Assembly: GCA_036557705.1 (NCBI GenBank)
Contig: DATBHB010000021.1
Coordinates: forward strand, 1-64,000
Source: VAZQ01 sp036557705
GTDB taxonomy: Bacteria; Pseudomonadota; Alphaproteobacteria; Rhizobiales; Xanthobacteraceae
DNA: 64,000 nucleotides
Reading direction: 5' to 3'
The stretch's first letter is position 1. Each line of letters begins with the position of its first letter. Positions 34,259 to 42,824 of the stretch are shown piece by piece. Made by a program: the position numbers and the translations under genes. Under the pieces are notes generated by a model. It was given only the letters and a program-made list of their open reading frames with translations, was not told the DNA's origin and ran no database searches.

Positions 34259-35890
34259 CTACTGGCTCTCGATCATGTGGCGGACAGCCAAGTAACTAAA
34301 CGTCATAGCTGCGGCGAGGGAGAGGCCGGCTTGGTAGCCGATCCCGTGTTCGGTCGCGGCCGCGACATTGCCCGAAGCGTAAAGGCCGGCGATGGGATGG
34401 CATCGCTGGTGAATCACCTGCCCAGAGCCGTTCGCCCGCAGGCCGACGGAGGAGGCGCCGGTCGGATGCAGTTCGATCCCGTAGAACGGCGGCTCCTCAA
34501 CGGTGCCGAGGCTGGCATTGGCGCCGGGCGTTCCCTTCGCCGCCGCGAGCTTCCATTGAGTTTCGCCGCGGTGGAAATCTTCGTCCGCGCCGGTGCTGAC
34601 GAAACCGTTGAACCGCTCCGCTTCCCTCACCAGTCGATCGCCATCGATCCCGAGCTTCGCGGCAAGTTCCCGCAGGTTTGCGGCCCGCGGCACCGCCTTG
34701 GGCACCTCGCTGCCCGCCGGCCGGTTGGCGAAGGAATATTGCCTGGCGTATTGCGCATCGAAGATGAGGTAGGCAGGCAGGTTCGTATATTCGTGCCGAA
34801 TTGGATCGAAGAATCGGAGCTTCGGTACGATCCCCTGGAAAAACGTCTCGTCGGCGAAACGCCGGCCCGCTCTGTTGACCACCATGGTATGCGGGCTGCA
34901 CAGTTCGACAATGCCGGCGTGCACACAGGTCGCGGTCTGCCCAGGTGCATCGGGGGGAATGGTGTAGGAGAGCATCACGCGCAGGCTGTTTTCGATCTTG
35001 TGCAGCATGCCGCCGACCTCGGCGCCAAGGACAAGACCGTCACCGGTGAGCGAAGGCGGCGCCAGGCTCGATGCCTCCTGCGCGATTCCGGGAAGTTGCT
35101 CGAAGTCCCAATTCATTTTCGGATTGGCGCTGTAGGCGCCCGTTGCAAGGATCACTCCTCGACGCGCAGAGATGACTTGGCCGCCGTTCATGACCACGCC
35201 GGTGACCCGCTCCCGGTCGACTGCGAGCCTGTCCGTCTCCTGATCGGTGAAGAGCGGGATACGGCGGTCGCGCAGCGCCTTGGCAAAATGGCAGATCAGT
35301 CCGAGCCCCTTCCCGCGCATGTCGCGCTCCCGGCGCTCGCGCACGAGATACCGATCCCACCGCGAAAAATTGTTGATGCCGCCCCAGGAGACTTGCTCTT
35401 CCGCGGTCACGAAGCAGGGAACGTCGTCTGGCGTGGAGACACGGTCCCGCCACTCCCCGAGATCGAACCCCGAGATGAGGTCGACTTCCACCGAGCGCCC
35501 GCCTGCATGCGACCCGGGCGCCTTGCCGTAGTAATGGTCGGTCACTCCGCGCACTACCCGAAAGCGAACGCCGCAGGACTCGAAGAATAGCAGCGCTTCC
35601 GGAGACCGATCGACAAAACTCTGCATTCGATCGTCGTCGAGCGAGCCGCCACCGAGGAAGCGCATATACGCGATGGTCTCCTCGCGGCTGTCGGCATAAC
35701 CGGCGGCCTGCGCCAGATGGTTCTGTCCGACCCAGATCAGGCCATAGGAATTGACGGTGCCGCCTCCAACCTTGGGGGCCTTTTCGAATACGGCCGGCTG
35801 TAATCCGAGTTGGTGGGCGGCGAGCGCGCCGGCGAGACCGGCGATACCGGATCCGAGGATGACGACATCATAGCCGTCGCTGGCGCTCAT
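34259..35890 (-). CDS. FAD-dependent oxidoreductase (fumarate-reductase/KstD-like)
   Basis: A 543-residue flavoprotein of the FAD_binding_2 group (fumarate reductase flavoprotein, 3-ketosteroid dehydrogenase). The dinucleotide fold is VVILGSGIAGLAGALAAHQ (about residues 9-27), followed by EKAPKVGGGTVNSYGLIWVG. A second FAD contact is SARRGVILATGAYSANPKM and the C-terminal one is GLYASGNVAAATEHGIGYQAGLSLAAAM. There is no signal peptide, so it is cytoplasmic. The substrate is unknown; it would introduce or reduce a C=C bond next to a carbonyl. AGGAACGAGT precedes the ATG. The downstream Bug gene suggests uptake of its carboxylate substrate or a precursor. Confidence 0.8.
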   Translation of the reverse strand: MSASDGYDVVILGSGIAGLAGALAAHQLGLQPAVFEKAPKVGGGTVNSYGLIWVGQNHLAQAAGYADSREETIAYMRFLGGGSLDDDRMQSFVDRSPEALLFFESCGVRFRVVRGVTDHYYGKAPGSHAGGRSVEVDLISGFDLGEWRDRVSTPDDVPCFVTAEEQVSWGGINNFSRWDRYLVRERRERDMRGKGLGLICHFAKALRDRRIPLFTDQETDRLAVDRERVTGVVMNGGQVISARRGVILATGAYSANPKMNWDFEQLPGIAQEASSLAPPSLTGDGLVLGAEVGGMLHKIENSLRVMLSYTIPPDAPGQTATCVHAGIVELCSPHTMVVNRAGRRFADETFFQGIVPKLRFFDPIRHEYTNLPAYLIFDAQYARQYSFANRPAGSEVPKAVPRAANLRELAAKLGIDGDRLVREAERFNGFVSTGADEDFHRGETQWKLAAAKGTPGANASLGTVEEPPFYGIELHPTGASSVGLRANGSGQVIHQRCHPIAGLYASGNVAAATEHGIGYQAGLSLAAAMTFSYLAVRHMIESQ

Positions 35891-36085
35891 ACTCGTTCCT
35901 GATGGTTTTGCGCCGAATAATTCGCGCTACTGTTGAACTGTTGTACCAAAGTTCCTGAATATCATGGAGATAAAATCTTGATTGCATCTTACGACTTGGC
36001 TTGCGGCGCCGCGCGGGGTCGGCGGAACTCGGTTAAACATTTTTGCGTTTCGCTTTAACGCACCGCAACCCCGGAGAGGTAAGCC

Positions 36086-36277
36086 ATGTCCGGCAGCCGC
36101 GACTCGTTGCCGCGCGACCGCAAAGCCTGGCTGCTTGCGATCGGCAGGAGGCTGCGAGCCGATTACGACGCGCTGCGGGAGCCCGTCCCCGAGCGCCTCT
36201 CCGCGCTCATTCGCAAGCTTGAGCAGCCGCCTATGGCTGATCCTGCCGAATCGAAAAAAGCAAATAGGCCCGAGTAG
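36086..36277 (+). CDS. NepR-like anti-sigma factor, orphan
   Basis: A 63-residue protein whose centre, IGRRLRADYDALREPVPERL followed by SALIRKLEQ, matches the NepR core (IG..LR..YD....EPVP.R...L...L). NepR sequesters EcfG-type sigma factors and is released by PhyR in the alphaproteobacterial general stress response. Neither phyR, ecfG nor a HWE/HisKA2 kinase is in the window, so this is an additional, unlinked copy. CCGGAGAGGTAAGCC is an excellent ribosome site. Confidence is limited only by the short length. Confidence 0.7.
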   Translation: MSGSRDSLPRDRKAWLLAIGRRLRADYDALREPVPERLSALIRKLEQPPMADPAESKKANRPE

Positions 36278-36306
36278 GGCGGGTTAGCATTACTGCGTCA
36301 GACATC

Positions 36307-36414
36307 GTAGGGTGGGCAACGGCGCCTTCTCCAATGCCGACCGCGTGGGCAAAATCGCGCCGGGCGCCGTTGCCCACGCTGTCAGGCGGTGCCACGCGAT
36401 TTTGCCCACCCTAC
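36307..36414. repeat. GTAGGGTGGGC...GCCCACCCTAC element, copy 4 (interleaved)
   Basis: A 108-bp element in which the arms interleave: GTAGGGTGGGCAACGGCGCC pairs with GGGCGCCGTTGCCCACGC, while CCGCGTGGGCAAAATCGCG, lying between them, pairs with CGCGATTTTGCCCACCCTAC at the far end. It is flanked by CTGCGTCA and TGACGCAG. The rest of the 305-bp gap (36415-36582) holds nothing recognisable. Confidence 0.9.
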
Positions 36415-36582
36415 GAAGGTTATGACGCAGTGTGATTAGGCGCGCTGTTCGCAAGTGTCTGCGACAAAGAGCCGTAAGAGGCAGCGCCGTAACCCGCCAC
36501 ACGCAATGGCGGCGGATTACGCGCGATCGGGAAGTCGCGTAAATAGCACGGCCGCGGCCGCGTTAATTCGCCCTGCGGCTCT

Positions 36583-37521
36583 CTACGGCTCCAGCGAGGC
36601 GACATAGGCCGAGATCGCCAAGACGTCATCGCCGGTGAGCTTCTCGACGACGCCCTTCATGAGCGCCACCGACGGGCCGCCGCGATCGCCGGTCTGTATG
36701 TAATAGATCGCGCGCGCGATGGTCCCCGGCGAACGTCCCGCCAGCGGCGGCACTTCGCCGAGGCCTTTGAGGCCCTGGCCGTGGCAGATGGCGCACGGGA
36801 TCGTCTTGCCTGCGCCTGTCGTGACAATGTTCTCGCCTTTGGCGACGCTTCCGGGAGGCACATAGGAGACGAAGCCCGCGTGCGTGTCGCGAAGCTCCAC
36901 CAACTCGGGATCCTGCGGAACTTCGATGATACGATTGCCGATCGCCTCCTTGCCGCCATCGGGAAGCTGCAGGCGCCGCGTGCCCTTGAAATAAGTCTTC
37001 GGAACAGTGTCGGTTTCGACCACTTTGGTCCAGCGCCCAGGCTTGATGCTTGCGAAGTAATCGGCGGCCGCCTTTGCATCCTCATCCGTCATGTATTTCG
37101 CGAATTTGACCATATTGCCCGCGCCTTCGCCCTTGCGAACGCCGCTCCTGAAATTATCGATCTGGCGGATGATGTAGGCCGCGGGCGAGCCGGCGAGACG
37201 GGAATTTTCAGGATGGCCATAACCCGTCGGGAGATGGCAGCTCATGCAGGCGCGTACCATGTCGCCCTTTCCGTGCGCCACGATATTCGGGGTCGGAGGG
37301 TGTTCGTTGGGAAACCAGTCCGGCGGGCTATTGATGCTGTCGATCTCTTTCTGGGTATAGGACTTCGTGCTCCCGGGCACGTGCTTGGCTTGGCCGTCGT
37401 CGGGCGGCGACGCAACGGCAGGACCCGCCGATTTCGACGGAAATGCCCAGTCCGGGCGGTCGGCAGCGGCGGCCGCTGCCGGCAGCAACGCGAGCGCGAC
37501 GATTGAGATGAATGTCTTCAT
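36583..37521 (-). CDS. Exported dihaem cytochrome c
   Basis: A 312-residue periplasmic protein with a signal peptide (MKTFISIVALALLPAAAAA) and two class-I-like c-haem sites: ACMSCHLPTGYGHPE (about residues 90-104) and CAICHGQGLKGLGEVPPLAGR (about 250-270). Each is followed by a downstream Met-containing segment (AKYMTDEDAKAAADYF, ALMKGVVEKLTGDDVLAISAY). Similar dihaem proteins serve as electron acceptors for molybdenum hydroxylases and PQQ dehydrogenases. It lies between the two-subunit hydroxylase and modBC, which fits that role, but pairing is unproven. CTGGGAGGAGATC fixes the start at 37521. Confidence 0.85.
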   Translation of the reverse strand: MKTFISIVALALLPAAAAAADRPDWAFPSKSAGPAVASPPDDGQAKHVPGSTKSYTQKEIDSINSPPDWFPNEHPPTPNIVAHGKGDMVRACMSCHLPTGYGHPENSRLAGSPAAYIIRQIDNFRSGVRKGEGAGNMVKFAKYMTDEDAKAAADYFASIKPGRWTKVVETDTVPKTYFKGTRRLQLPDGGKEAIGNRIIEVPQDPELVELRDTHAGFVSYVPPGSVAKGENIVTTGAGKTIPCAICHGQGLKGLGEVPPLAGRSPGTIARAIYYIQTGDRGGPSVALMKGVVEKLTGDDVLAISAYVASLEP

Positions 37522-37747
37522 GATCTCCTCCCAGATGTTGAGATTCGGGTCGAGCATATTGGCTTCCAGGTTGCTGGACAAGCTGGACCCGCAACGCAAT
37601 TCCTGCGCAGGCGACCTGCTGTCCTTTCACAGGGCCCGCGGCAGGCGATACATTGGCTGGAACCACCGACAGGAGCAAGCAGTGATCGGGCCTGTCCGTC
37701 AGCTGATCTTGAAAGAGAAATACGGATACGGCACCCGGTAAACTGCC

Positions 37748-38431
37748 ATGCTGGACTTGACGGATCTCTGGTCGCCAATTCGGCTCACGCTTGCGCTGGC
37801 AACGATCACGACCGTTCTCCTGCTCCTCGTCGGAACTCCGGTCGCGTGGTGGCTGGCGCGCTCGAAAGCGCGGTGGAAAGAGGCTGTCGCCGCGGTAGTT
37901 GCGCTGCCGCTGGTGCTGCCGCCGACCGTGCTCGGGTTTTATCTGTTGATCGCGTTGGGCCCGAACGGGCTGGGCGGTCTCGTCGGCGGCATCTTCGGGC
38001 TCCGCACTTTCGCATTTACGTTCGAAGGCCTCGTCATGGGCTCCGTTATCTATTCGATGCCGTTCGTGGTGCAGCCCATTCGCAACGCGTTTGAGGCATT
38101 TGGGGAGCGGCCCCTTGAGGTCGCGGCAACGTTGCGTGCAACGCCGCGCGATGCGTTCTGGAGCGTGGCCGTACCGCTGGCTCGGCCGGGTTTCGTGACC
38201 GGCGCGGTTCTGGGCTTTGCCCATACGGTCGGAGAGTTCGGCGTGGTGCTGATGATCGGCGGCAACATTCCGGACCGGACGAAAGTCTTGTCGGTGGCGA
38301 TCTATGACTACGTCGAGTCCTTGCAATGGACGCAGGCTCACATCCTTGCCGTCGGCATGCTGGCATTTTCCTTCCTCGTGATTTTTTCGATGATCGTGGT
38401 TGAAAAGCGCATTGCGCGGCCGGGGAAATGA
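37748..38431 (+). CDS. modB: Molybdate ABC transporter permease
   Basis: A 227-residue inner-membrane permease with five to six hydrophobic segments. It carries the binding-protein-dependent transport (EAA) loop with EVAATLRATPRDAFWSVAVPLARPG and the ModB-typical ALPLVLPPTVLGFYLL and GFAHTVGEFGVVLMIGGNIP. It forms the channel for molybdate uptake with the ModC ATPase encoded next (4-bp overlap). No modA periplasmic binding gene is next to it; the 226 bp upstream hold no gene. Molybdenum is needed by both hydroxylases encoded in this window. The ribosome site is poor. Confidence 0.9.
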   Translation: MLDLTDLWSPIRLTLALATITTVLLLLVGTPVAWWLARSKARWKEAVAAVVALPLVLPPTVLGFYLLIALGPNGLGGLVGGIFGLRTFAFTFEGLVMGSVIYSMPFVVQPIRNAFEAFGERPLEVAATLRATPRDAFWSVAVPLARPGFVTGAVLGFAHTVGEFGVVLMIGGNIPDRTKVLSVAIYDYVESLQWTQAHILAVGMLAFSFLVIFSMIVVEKRIARPGK

Positions 38432-39540
38432 ACCAGTTCGACGCCAAAATCACTGCTCGGTATGCGGGCGCTTTGGGCGGTTTCAAGCTCGATATTTCAT
38501 TTGACGTACCGATGCGAGGCATCACGGCCCTGTTCGGTCCTTCGGGTTCCGGCAAGACAACGATCCTGCGATGTGTGGCAGGGCTCAACCGGCTGCCCGG
38601 TTTCCTCAACGTGGGCGGCATCGTCTGGCAGGACGATGCGACAGGAAAGTCGCTGGCCCCGCATGAACGCCAAGTCGGTTACGTTTTTCAGGAGGCGAGC
38701 CTGTTCCCGCATCTGTCGGTTCGCAGGAATATACTCTACGGGTACCGCCGCGCGCTCGCTGGCGGCGCGAAGGAAGAGATCCGGTTCGACGAGGTCGTGG
38801 CGCTCCTCGGTATCGGGCATTTGCTGCCGCGGGCGATCGGACAATTGTCAGGCGGCGAGCGTCAGCGCGTCGCACTCGGCCGCGCGCTTCTGGCGCAGCC
38901 GCGGCTTCTGCTGATGGATGAACCGCTTGCAGCGCTCGATCGAATGAGCAAGGAGGAAATCCTGCCGTATTTCGAAGCGCTCCATGCCTCGCTCTCGATT
39001 CCCCTGCTCTATGTGAGTCACGACATTTCCGAAGTAGAGCGTCTCGCCGATCACATGGTGCTCCTCGATGGCGGACGGGTCATGGCGGCTGGCCCGCTCT
39101 ACGAGTTGTTATCCGATATACGGCTGCCGCTTGCGCGCGGACGCGACGCCTCGACGGTTTTGGATGTGCGCGCAGGTCCATACAACGCCGAAGACGGACT
39201 CACCCAACTCGCAGTCGGCGGTGAAACGCTGCTGCTGCCAAGACGCGCTGGCAAAGAGGGCAGCGCGGACCGTGTGCGGATTGCGGCGACGGATGTGAGC
39301 CTCGCGGCGGAGCGGCCGTCGCAGACGACTATTCTCAACATCCTGCCGGTGCGCGTGCAGCAGATTGAGCCGCTCGACGAAGCGCAGATCAATGTGCTGC
39401 TCACGATCGGACACCGCGAAGGCGGGCCGCGGCTCCTCGCCCGCGTCACGCGCCGTGCACAACGCGTTTTGGATTTCCATCCGGGCCAGGACATCTACGC
39501 ACAGATCAAAGCCGTATCGCTGATCCGATCGGCGCGATAG
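38428..39540 (+). CDS. modC: Molybdate ABC transporter ATPase
   Basis: A 370-residue ABC ATPase. Walker A is GPSGSGKTT (residues 37-45), the Q-loop is YVFQEASLFPHLSV, the signature LSGGERQRVALGRALL, Walker B LLLMDEPLAALD and the switch His is in YVSHDISEVERL. The C-terminal third (about residues 290-365: SQTTILNILPVRVQQIEP ... VLDFHPGQDIYAQIKAVSLI) is the TOBE domain typical of ModC. It energises ModB. Its start overlaps the modB stop (ATGA), so the two are coupled. Regulation by ModE or a moco riboswitch was not evident. Confidence 0.9.
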   Translation: MNQFDAKITARYAGALGGFKLDISFDVPMRGITALFGPSGSGKTTILRCVAGLNRLPGFLNVGGIVWQDDATGKSLAPHERQVGYVFQEASLFPHLSVRRNILYGYRRALAGGAKEEIRFDEVVALLGIGHLLPRAIGQLSGGERQRVALGRALLAQPRLLLMDEPLAALDRMSKEEILPYFEALHASLSIPLLYVSHDISEVERLADHMVLLDGGRVMAAGPLYELLSDIRLPLARGRDASTVLDVRAGPYNAEDGLTQLAVGGETLLLPRRAGKEGSADRVRIAATDVSLAAERPSQTTILNILPVRVQQIEPLDEAQINVLLTIGHREGGPRLLARVTRRAQRVLDFHPGQDIYAQIKAVSLIRSAR

Positions 39541-39650
39541 TCCATGGGAAACAATGGTCGAGCCAGTCGGAACTCCAAGCCGCAGCGGTACCGATGTACC
39601 CGACTATCAAGCGATCAAGCAGATCACATAAAATCATCATAAAGCTGCGC

Positions 39651-39664
39651 TGTCATTTGTGACA
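39651..39664. promoter_or_regulatory. Palindrome TGTCA-N4-TGACA upstream of the LuxR gene
   Basis: TGTCATTTGTGACA is a perfect 5+5 inverted repeat with a 4-base centre, 73 bp before the LuxR start. It lies in an AT-rich stretch (AAAATCATCATAAAG) of the otherwise GC-rich gap and has the size of a dimeric regulator site (CRP/FNR-like or autoregulatory). Confidence 0.4.
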
Positions 39665-39736
39665 ACATGGCTGGCGACGAGCCGGGATGCGGCGGGCTTA
39701 GCGGGCTTTCAAATCCGCTTGTTGGGGAGAGCACAC

Positions 39737-40870
39737 GTGCGGAAAGAGGCGAGACTCTCCGCACTTATCGGTGACGTTTACGACGCGGCGCTCGACCCCG
39801 CGCTGTGGATCGATGTGCTCACGAAAACCGCAGATTTCGTAGGCGGCCCGGCAGCCTCGCTGGTATCCAAAGATGCCGCCAGCAAGACCGGCGAGTTCGC
39901 ATTTCAGGCCGGTCTCGATCCGAAATACGTGCGGCTCTATTTCGACAAGTACATAAGGCTTGACCCGAATACGACCGGTCAAGTGCTCGCGAAAATTGAG
40001 GAGCCGGTTTCAGTGGTCGATTTCTTGCCCTACGACGAGTTTGTTGAAACCCGATTCTACCGCGAATGGGCGCGGCCACAGGGCTTGGTAGATGCTGTCA
40101 GCTCCGTGCTCGAGAGATCGACAACGAGCGCGGTGCTGGTCTTGGTTTTTCGTCACGCCCGCGATGGCCTGGTGGATAATGAAACGCGCCGGCGCATGCG
40201 GCTGGTTGTGCCGCACATCCGCCGCGCCGCTCTCATCGGCAAGGTCATCGATCTGAAGAAGGCGGAAGCGGCAAGTTTGGCTGATTCGCTGGATGGCATC
40301 AGCGCGGGTATGTTTCTTGTCGACGCGACCGGCCGTATCGTGCACGCCAATACTGCGGGCCATACACTACTCGACAACGCAAACGTACTCCGTGCAGTCG
40401 ACCGAAGGATTATTGTCAACAATCGGGAGCGCCATCAGGCCCTGGCCGATCTGTTCGCCAGTGCTGGCAGCGGCGATTCAGGTATCGGGATCAAAGGCGT
40501 TGCGCTGCCGCTCGAATCGCGCGACGGCGATCGTTACGTGGCGCACGTGCTGCCGCTGACGTCCGGGGCGCGCCGGCGAGCCGGCACCAGTTACCGCGCC
40601 GTTGCTGCCCTGTTTGTACACAAGGCGCCGCTCAGCACGCCCTCCCCGCCGGAGGCGATAGCGAAAGCGTACAAGCTCACGCCGATGGAGCTTCGGGTAT
40701 TGCTTGCGGTCGTGGAGATCGGCGGGGTTCCCGAAGTGGCCGAGGCGCTTGGCATCGCCGAGACTACGGTGAAGACGCACCTCCGCCACATCTATGAGAA
40801 GGCCGGCGTCCGCCGGCAGGCCGATCTCGTCAAGCTCGTCGCCGGATTTTCGAATCCGCTCTTGAGGTAG
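39737..40870 (+). CDS. LuxR-family transcriptional regulator
   Basis: A 377-residue regulator. The N-terminal part (LSALIGDVYDAALDPALWID, about residues 7-26) is the opening typical of a group of alphaproteobacterial LuxR proteins. A PAS-like middle (LADSLDGISAGMFLVDATGR ... IVHANTAGHTLL) may sense a ligand. The C-terminal HTH is LTPMELRVLLAVVEIGGVPE and VAEALGIAETTVKTHLRHIY. The GTG at 39737 after TTGGGGAGAGCACAC is preferred to the longer GTG frame at 39659, which would overlap the palindrome at 39651. It probably controls the peroxidase and molybdenum hydroxylase genes that follow on the same strand. Confidence 0.8.
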   Translation: MRKEARLSALIGDVYDAALDPALWIDVLTKTADFVGGPAASLVSKDAASKTGEFAFQAGLDPKYVRLYFDKYIRLDPNTTGQVLAKIEEPVSVVDFLPYDEFVETRFYREWARPQGLVDAVSSVLERSTTSAVLVLVFRHARDGLVDNETRRRMRLVVPHIRRAALIGKVIDLKKAEAASLADSLDGISAGMFLVDATGRIVHANTAGHTLLDNANVLRAVDRRIIVNNRERHQALADLFASAGSGDSGIGIKGVALPLESRDGDRYVAHVLPLTSGARRRAGTSYRAVAALFVHKAPLSTPSPPEAIAKAYKLTPMELRVLLAVVEIGGVPEVAEALGIAETTVKTHLRHIYEKAGVRRQADLVKLVAGFSNPLLR

Positions 40871-40966
40871 CCTCCTCCGTTTGGAGGAGGTGAGACTATG
40901 AAACTACTGTCAGAATCCGAAACAGCAAAGGGAAGACATGCCTAAGTCACTAAGTGGGAGGAGCCG

Positions 40967-42484
40967 ATGTCCTGCCATTCTCAGATTGGAGACTTGCCTC
41001 CGTCGCTGCTCCGGGCGCTGATATCTTCAGCTGCGGGCATGCTCGCGATCTTGCTTTCGAACCTACCGCCTGACGCGGCCCGGGGGCAAGGATCGGAAAA
41101 TTTGTTTGAAGGCGCCCAAATAAGTTCCCAAATACCACCTCCCGTCATCCCGGAATTCAGCATCGGTCTTGATCCCAGCGGACTCATTGCGACCTATCAG
41201 CCGAGTGGGCCAACACAAACGGGCGCTAATGCGTTCTTCCAGAATCTCGGGACCAATGGGCGCACCTGTTTCACGTGTCATCAGCCACAAACCGGCTGGA
41301 CCATAAGTGCGGCCTCCGCTCAGACGCGATTTTATGCCAGCGCAGGCATGGATCCGCTCTTTAGGCCAGTGGACGGCGCCACCTGTCCGACCGTCGATGT
41401 CTCCACCCTCCACGCCAGGCAGCGAGCTTACCAGCTGTTGACCGGCAAAGGCCTGATCCGGATTGCTATCCAGCTTCCTCCGAATCAGTTCACTGACAAT
41501 CTGCAGTTCGAAGTGTCCAAGGTCGACGACCCTTACAATTGCACAAGTCTGACGAGCAACAGCAGCAGCAGCAGCAGCAGCACATTATCCATGTACCGCC
41601 GCCCTCTGCCGGCGACCAATCTCGGGTTCCTCACCGCCTTCATGTGGGACGGCCGCGAGCCTAGTCTTGCGCAGCAGTCGATCGACGCGACCATGGGTCA
41701 CGCGGAAGCCAATACGGCGCCGTCCTCCGATCAACAGAATCAGATCGTTGCATTCGAGACCGGAATCTTCACCGCCCAGATTTTCGATTTCAAAGCCGGC
41801 AATTTGAATGCCGCCGGCGCGACGGGAGGCCCGGTGGCGCTCTCTTTCGAGATCGCCAATTTTTTCATCGGGGTCAATGACCCGCTGGGGTTAAATCCGA
41901 AGGGCACGCCATTCAACCCGAATATCTTCAGCCTGTACAAGTCGCGTAGGTGGTCAGACGACGAGGACGAGGATGCAACGCCGCAGCGCGCCTCGATCGC
42001 TCGTGGCGAGGTCGTATTCAATACCACGCAAATCAATATCACCGGAGTTGCGGGTCTCAACGACGTGCTCGGCACGGATAATGTTCCTGGTTTCTGCGGC
42101 ACCTGCCATGACACGCCGAATATCGGTAATCATTCAGTCAAGGCTCCGCTCAATATCGGCGTTGCCAATGCGGGATCTAATGCGCCTCCCGGCCTCGACA
42201 TTTCGGGCTTGCCGGTGTTCACGCTCAAATGCACGGCAGGTCCATTGGCAGGTCAGAAATTCGTGGTGACGGATCCGGGTCGTGCATTGATTACCGGTAA
42301 TTGCGCGGACATCGGCAAGGTGAAGGGTCCGGTCCTGCGTGGGCTCGCCGGGCGGGCGCCCTATTTTCACAATGGCTCTGCGGCTACTCTGATGGATGTG
42401 GTCAACTTCTACGATCAGCGCTTTGATATCGGATTTACCGATGAGCAGAAGCAGGACCTCGTTAATTTTCTCAACGCGCTTTGA
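40967..42484 (+). CDS. Dihaem cytochrome-c-peroxidase-like protein
   Basis: A 505-residue exported protein of the dihaem peroxidase/MauG-like group. An N-terminal hydrophobic signal at about residues 14-38 is followed by the first haem site C101-FT-C104-H105 (RTCFTCHQPQTGW), the conserved FLTAFMWDGREPS turn, the second haem site (GFCGTCHDTP) and the C-terminal RGLAGRAPYFHNGSAATLMDVVNFY, which carries the distal ligand region. A run of Ser residues (about 199-206) is encoded by an AGC microsatellite. It may reduce peroxide or act as an electron sink for the hydroxylase downstream. TGGGAGGAGCCG precedes the ATG. It starts 96 bp after the LuxR gene. Confidence 0.8.
   Translation: MSCHSQIGDLPPSLLRALISSAAGMLAILLSNLPPDAARGQGSENLFEGAQISSQIPPPVIPEFSIGLDPSGLIATYQPSGPTQTGANAFFQNLGTNGRTCFTCHQPQTGWTISAASAQTRFYASAGMDPLFRPVDGATCPTVDVSTLHARQRAYQLLTGKGLIRIAIQLPPNQFTDNLQFEVSKVDDPYNCTSLTSNSSSSSSSTLSMYRRPLPATNLGFLTAFMWDGREPSLAQQSIDATMGHAEANTAPSSDQQNQIVAFETGIFTAQIFDFKAGNLNAAGATGGPVALSFEIANFFIGVNDPLGLNPKGTPFNPNIFSLYKSRRWSDDEDEDATPQRASIARGEVVFNTTQINITGVAGLNDVLGTDNVPGFCGTCHDTPNIGNHSVKAPLNIGVANAGSNAPPGLDISGLPVFTLKCTAGPLAGQKFVVTDPGRALITGNCADIGKVKGPVLRGLAGRAPYFHNGSAATLMDVVNFYDQRFDIGFTDEQKQDLVNFLNAL
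41561..41581 (+). repeat. (AGC)7 microsatellite in the peroxidase gene
   Basis: Seven consecutive AGC codons encode most of a poly-serine stretch. Unit changes would add or remove whole Ser residues without breaking the frame; the run lies in a linker that shows no haem or ligand residues. Confidence 0.85.
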
Positions 42485-42824
42485 TCGGCGGGGCTCGCCG
42501 GCGCCTGATCGAGGGGCTGAGCAGTGGTCCTGCTCCGCCATTTGGTGGGCAGGTGCCCACCCGCGGCTCCCTTGACGGACCTCCCCCATTGGCAGATAGT
42601 TTTGACAGTAATCGCTGGGCTCGGGCGTGCTCGTTATTGCCTGGGGCGAGCCTGATACGGGTGGAGACTTTCGGGAGGACCACGAGCGTCGCGCAGCGCG
42701 GCAGCGTAATCGTGTGAGCCCGCCGGCGCCCGCTTCCATGCGACTTGCCAAACTCGGTTGATTTCATCGCGTGTGCCGAGCGACTGCCGGCGCCCATCAA
42801 GCCGGATGCTGAAGGGAAAGCATC
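42485..42824. other. 340-bp gap; probable promoter region of the Mo-hydroxylase operon
   Basis: No supported gene lies here. TTGACG at 42572 followed 17 bases later by GATAGT could be a sigma-70-type promoter for the operon starting at 42825, but the -10 match is poor. Frames crossing the gap have Arg/Pro-rich, non-protein-like composition. Confidence 0.3.

Noticed and set aside
37640..37741. Possible remnant of modA just before modB (frame ending LKEKYGYGTR)
   Set aside because: Only the last few residues faintly resemble a ModA terminus; the rest of the frame does not, so the match is too short to support.
41561..41581. Direct repeats considered as a CRISPR array
   Set aside because: Uninterrupted AGC triplets inside a gene with no spacers; it is a microsatellite.
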